Positions 62,001 through 64,000 of a stretch of DNA of 64,000 nt are shown in pieces (within the stretch, counting starts at the first letter, position 1; each line of letters begins with the position of its first letter). The stretch is taken from positions 1,347,356 to 1,411,355 of the forward strand of contig NZ_CP034563.1 in assembly GCF_003970675.1 (NCBI RefSeq), in the 5' to 3' direction. The stretch is from Flammeovirga pectinis. Lineage in GTDB: Bacteria > Bacteroidota > Bacteroidia > Cytophagales > Flammeovirgaceae. The notes under the pieces are model-generated. The model made no database searches, was not told the origin of the DNA, and was given only the letters and a program-made list of their open reading frames with translations. The position numbers were made by a program, and so were the translations under genes.

Positions 62001-64000
62001 TACAAATTACATCAGTATTCTTTAATAATTTCACTATTCCTTTTTCTACAAAAGTTACGTTTAACACATCACATGTAGAAGTAGAAGTCTGCGTATTTAT
62101 AACTTCAACTGTATAAGTTCCTGCAGTTAAAGTCCCTGTATTTGTTAATACTACGCCAGATTTATCCTTCACAACCACATCTGTATAATTTAAAGATGTA
62201 GCTGAAAACTTATCTCCTGTTTCAGCATTTAAATAATTGAAAATATCAAAAATCTGTCCTTCGCATATTGATATTGTAGAAGTATATGGTGCTTTAATCT
62301 GCACATATTTGCGATGTAAAATGATCTCTCTTTTGGGAGATTCTCCACCTTGGTTATCTTCTAAAGAGTAATAGAAACTCATTGTTTCTTTTCCTTTCCA
62401 GTCTACTCCTTGAGTAAATTTTAGAATTGCATTATTTACAGATACATCACCTTTTGTAGTAAAAGATAAAGTTGTTTTACTAGTCAAATCTGACATAGAT
62501 GTATAAAGTTTTACTTTATTTCTATTAAAGCCCGAGTTGTCAGGGTCTGTAAAATAAGTAGATAGATCTAAAGTATATCCTGTTGGTGAATCACATATCC
62601 ATTTCGATATATTTTGTGCATCAGGTTTTAAATTAATCACAGGGCTAACTTCTTGAATATTATCCGATTCTGTAATACTTAGATCATCAATTTTCGTTAA
62701 TTTATAATTGTATTTTGACGGGTCTTTTATATGACTATCAGGATCAAATTCTCCTGGGAAATTAATTCGTTCATGTACTTCCCCTCTAATTATATAAGCA
62801 GACGGTGTTGATGAATTTATAACATTAAATTCTACAGTTACTTTAATATACGAGTTGTGTTTTAAAGTACTTAGAGTAAATTCTTTTGTAGAAGATGAAT
62901 AGCTTACAACAGGGTTAGAAGAGATTATATTTAGTGAATTTAAATCATAAGCAGCAGGATTCATTAACAACTTTACATTTATATTCGTTGCATCACTTTC
63001 TCCCCAGTTCATTACATTAATATCTAGCCGGTGTTTATTTCCTACAGTATAAATGCCCTGTGGAAGTACCTCAATACCTAAATCTACAGTTGGGGTTACA
63101 TACAAGTCTACAGTACTAATATTGTTATAAGGTTTATCATAAGAAGTCGTAATACTTCCTTTAATTTCTGCAGTATTTTGAGAAGACCAAACTGAAGGAT
63201 AAGATGGTTTCACTTTAACCTTTACTTTAATCGATTTGGTATCATTTAATTTTAATAATGCACCGTTCCAAGTAAGGTCATTAGGATTAGGGTAACCAAT
63301 CATTATTTGAGATTGGAGACTATTTGTTTCGGGATCTGTTAAATCTAAACCTACAATTTCTAATGTATTTATAAATTTATCTGTGACTTTAAAACTCTGT
63401 ACTGCATCTGGTCCAAGGTTTTTTACTGTAATAGTATACGTAACTATTTCTCCAACTTTAGCATTTGTCTGAGATAAAGATTGAGAGATCTGAAGATCGG
63501 CCCTTGGATAAATATTTATTGTAGACTTCTTTTCAACATTTAAAATTTTTGGATTTATCAGCTTTGTCTTAGTACTTTTTATTATACTTCCTATTTCATA
63601 AGAACCAGGAACCATAGATTTTAATTGTAACAGCATTGTACCATTTAGAGAATTCCCAATTTTTGCATGACCAATTGTTAATTCTTTACTTCCATCTGCT
63701 TTAGTAGTTACACCACTAGTAGGTGAAACTAAGGTTAATCCTTTAGGTATTGAGATTACTTGTACTACATCTTCTACATCAGATGGACCTGCGTTATTTA
63801 CTTTAACTTCTACTTCAACAATTTCGCCTGTTAAATTTTGAGTAAAACTTCTTTTACGAGTAATTAAATGGGTTACTTCTGCTAATTGTTCTACTTTAAC
63901 TTTAGGTTGTTTTAGCATGGGAACTCTTTTCCCATTAATAAAAATTGGAAGTTCGTATTGTTTTCTATTAGGATGAGGTTTTAAATCTACAATTACTTTA
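56089..64000 (-). CDS. Giant surface adhesin with DUF11 repeats and CHU_C (T9SS type B) C-terminus, 5' end outside the window
   Basis: The frame is open from the right edge of the window (27 further codons precede the Met codon at 63918), so about 2,636 residues are visible and the N-terminus is missing. It is made of many Ig-like/DUF11 repeats, recognised by units such as ITYQIEVKNFGPSYADNVEIMDVIPTG and GEIVTYTITVKNLGPDAVQSFKVTD, interspersed with PKD-like and Big-type segments (NDYDLEYDARNNIIK, DFDLDGTIDTKTIDLDPSQ). The last 90 residues are a gliding-motility-associated CHU_C domain (FFIPEGFSPNNDNIHDKFVIEGL ... YNRWEQKVYSSNDYQNNWDG ... GTYFAIISINNKVYKKYITIKK), the T9SS type B sorting signal. 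Likely a cell-surface adhesin used in gliding or attachment to algal polysaccharides. Confidence 0.9.
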   Translation of the reverse strand, partial: KVIVDLKPHPNRKQYELPIFINGKRVPMLKQPKVKVEQLAEVTHLITRKRSFTQNLTGEIVEVEVKVNNAGPSDVEDVVQVISIPKGLTLVSPTSGVTTKADGSKELTIGHAKIGNSLNGTMLLQLKSMVPGSYEIGSIIKSTKTKLINPKILNVEKKSTINIYPRADLQISQSLSQTNAKVGEIVTYTITVKNLGPDAVQSFKVTDKFINTLEIVGLDLTDPETNSLQSQIMIGYPNPNDLTWNGALLKLNDTKSIKVKVKVKPSYPSVWSSQNTAEIKGSITTSYDKPYNNISTVDLYVTPTVDLGIEVLPQGIYTVGNKHRLDINVMNWGESDATNINVKLLMNPAAYDLNSLNIISSNPVVSYSSSTKEFTLSTLKHNSYIKVTVEFNVINSSTPSAYIIRGEVHERINFPGEFDPDSHIKDPSKYNYKLTKIDDLSITESDNIQEVSPVINLKPDAQNISKWICDSPTGYTLDLSTYFTDPDNSGFNRNKVKLYTSMSDLTSKTTLSFTTKGDVSVNNAILKFTQGVDWKGKETMSFYYSLEDNQGGESPKREIILHRKYVQIKAPYTSTISICEGQIFDIFNYLNAETGDKFSATSLNYTDVVVKDKSGVVLTNTGTLTAGTYTVEVINTQTSTSTCDVLNVTFVEKGIVKLLKNTDVICNVQKQYDLTSVFTVDGIKPTNISTFDIYFQVGSIWNKIANFASITNFNKIIDGVNKFKVVGRNGSCNSSVENFFTIEKLVNPTILQTTSSNFFDACSGGTADVSKKFKVGFGEELIFYSDIANNPGTLLTSTGFADGTALTPGKYWVASRNKKLPSCSVSNKLPITIVNGATIALELYVKTGTLPTSSWEKSSKDLIAGQDVLQVKAVVKNTSSCNNATSNSLALKLNSSLLTALTDIEVKKNGVSVGTKNIPNKATFSGNLVITEPLISSGDTYEYIITFKPKAEHKVASFNIDAENTLGATKITSIANYNVIRKTDFSITKTIKNGSITPNIGDEITYQIEVKNFGPSYADNVEIMDVIPTGLKFVSASGGTQNTNYNQWTEPSMEPSKAYIYTIKLKVLPYVNGIEYINWARVSSPISKGKWGSISVKPNHCPVATTDNIKGGTGVNTFDFKPLLNDYDLEYDARNNIIKKFGSSGLDISTFKFKNGTKKTDAKKLGVKVGEFHIINDKVTFTSTSLTQTGTFDPVEYLISDISGIQTCKEGIINVEIASGPTISITTTPLEVGKCGLNDVELNGIASSTSGTISKMVWMNMDLITVNKVITSGITDINDTNGILIGKKLTVKSKGKYKFVAENTFQGKTTSKTTSPTESKVYEVKEIPSPTIVTNNVTTSITGIPSPKLEVKLEYLKNGAMVPYNNLWLPNNAVKWYDETGTTLLQNGYSFTPTGSKIDLTKAVNKYTIKVTNNFGCEVTLPVEVNVDLTKFEIETPSTVLIGSCESKASNYHVKASGKDAKLTIKGISATSNSINKTWSTTTSAIDEAIDLPIGIYQLTLEDSYNNITYKNFEVKKDIAPSIVVTKALPNGHVITSGGTVLIQTTTVGKGITNLWSVISGDISSLSSATNTKDISVSPTSSTIYQLEVTDQYGCTFTERVGVLVDDFQTIDKTISDCETDVDYSIISTSNFNNVTTKWTGINSTSVVKKISTQESNVTPGSYDVEITDYFGNKVNKSFKIIKDVPLSISKVITTDLVIDKFNTNTTTLDLNISGAGPFDITWSRKDGRSFEGSVNQKQKTHNKVPAGIYKGILPQPSSDCVYEVQVKDKYGKCIVNQTFNVFVKEVDLIVKKSLTGTVGKKYQVGDIVEFKLEVTNKSAKYDATKVKVEEYFPSGLKYLSVSSVSAGSFNTAKNTWDIPVVAKNASASLLIKMEVLDAVNYINKVNVSSYEKEIDVTDNSDDETVSVENIIDLFVEVDFSLDKGITWVKNVDVNYKDQFYYRIRITNNGKSYARGIKLLSNAPQGYSISNNPFLGSLQNIPDIPTKQVYIFTEKVIVNNAALTWPNVVSINFKDGKGVDQKKTDNAIVNVNTPPVAIKKNLKVTVNKLLASEKVVTSDYFQTSGKKDQTYDIDSKIDLNLFYFEGNTTPGGIKVVPNGTFEYLGNGNIKFTPATDYIGDVEVGFKVKDVRGAFSNEVKILVVVVPIIVKNKSLIKDTDLQITQSVSNLNPNIEDVIDITLLVENMGPSNATDVKVNYIIPSGYQFISASLPNFDLVNSKWIIGSLINGDKRALTIKAKVLKKGVYLNEANVSGFEADLNLPNNFSRALVVPNKSPVAILDYAETGKNVPITVDIISNDFDLDGTIDTKTIDLDPSQKGIQMSVTVPNKGTFTVVSQKEIKFFPELDYEGDVEIKYVITDDDTAVSEEGTVLIKIVPGLVAAIDVTNIEMGNCKPEIKILGLQPSNSTQKVLWIIDKGSSFTKGKILSSTVNQREITVTEGDYLYEITDRLNNVTRYKYHVVKKDAPEIKKLPQTITMQRGETYEFDPVITGEGVFFNWSDATYLSDDSLLETDYTPTKEGNYTLFLEITDKFGCTTSQEVKIEVKLDFFIPEGFSPNNDNIHDKFVIEGLAPDAEVKMDIYNRWEQKVYSSNDYQNNWDGKSNIQNKGEYLVDGTYFAIISINNKVYKKYITIKK

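Noticed and set aside
1..64000. CRISPR arrays, tRNA or rRNA genes, prophage, replication origin
   Set aside because: Looked for regular spaced repeats, cloverleaf-like and rRNA-like stretches, phage structural genes and DnaA-box clusters; none was seen.

Overview
The window looks like a piece of chromosome from a marine, polysaccharide-degrading member of the Bacteroidota. The DNA is visibly AT-rich. It carries two SusC/SusD pairs, many exported lipoproteins, and proteins with C-terminal type IX secretion (T9SS) sorting domains of both kinds (type A on two glycoside hydrolases, a gliding-motility-type CHU_C domain on a giant adhesin). A Flammeovirga-like or Zobellia-like agar degrader would fit; the genus is inference, because no rRNA or tRNA gene was seen. 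No CRISPR array or phage was found.

Layout. (1) Positions 1-1850: the end of galE and a galM on the + strand (galactose/Leloir genes), closed by a perfect terminator. (2) 1907-2704: an unrecognised gene. (3) 3267-26174, all on the - strand: an agar utilisation locus. In transcription order it holds SusC, SusD, a surface glycan-binding lipoprotein, a GH2 beta-galactosidase, a zinc dehydrogenase, an SDR oxidoreductase, 3,6-anhydro-L-galactose (AHG) dehydrogenase, anhydrogalactonate cycloisomerase, a second galM, a RhaT-like permease, a GH117, then a GH86, KDG kinase, KDPG aldolase and an unclassified beta-propeller lipoprotein. (4) 26457-28133 (+): a membrane-tethered TPR/HTH regulator divergent from susC. 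(5) 28263-30999 (-): a secreted GH16 agarase with two CBM6 domains, directly preceded by a 59-codon stump of a second GH86 gene. (6) 31717-34402: a lipoprotein gene broken by a one-base frameshift in a 10-A tract, and a complete 973-bp IS5-type insertion sequence. (7) 34594-41114: a three-FAS1 lipoprotein, a second membrane-tethered regulator (beta-propeller/Y_Y_Y/HTH), a Vat-type acetyltransferase, a GNAT acetyltransferase and NudC. (8) 41285-52460 (-): a second polysaccharide locus with SusC, SusD, a PKD glycan-binding lipoprotein, GH3 and GH30, best read as a beta-1,6-glucan (or mixed beta-glucan) system. (9) 52919-64000: a small outer-membrane-like protein, a transglutaminase-fold protein that seems to lack its catalytic cysteine, and more than 2,600 residues of a giant DUF11-repeat adhesin that runs off the window.

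How it works together (inference from families): GH16 and GH86 cut agarose outside the cell; SusCD and the binding lipoprotein import oligosaccharides; GH117 removes AHG and GH2 removes galactose. Galactose goes to GalM/GalE. AHG is oxidised to anhydrogalactonate, isomerised to 2-keto-3-deoxy-L-galactonate, inverted at C5 through a diketo intermediate by the zinc dehydrogenase plus the SDR, phosphorylated by KdgK and split by KDPG aldolase to pyruvate and glyceraldehyde 3-phosphate. Every step has a candidate gene here. No sulfatase gene is present, which favours agarose over porphyran.

The least-explained signals are regulatory: a 16-base element shared by the susC and GH16 upstream regions with related sites before GH86, and four helically phased AGTCTACA boxes plus a perfect palindrome upstream of GH30. 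The two regulators have DNA-binding domains on membrane-anchored sensors with no histidine kinase or receiver, so they are natural candidates to read these sites.
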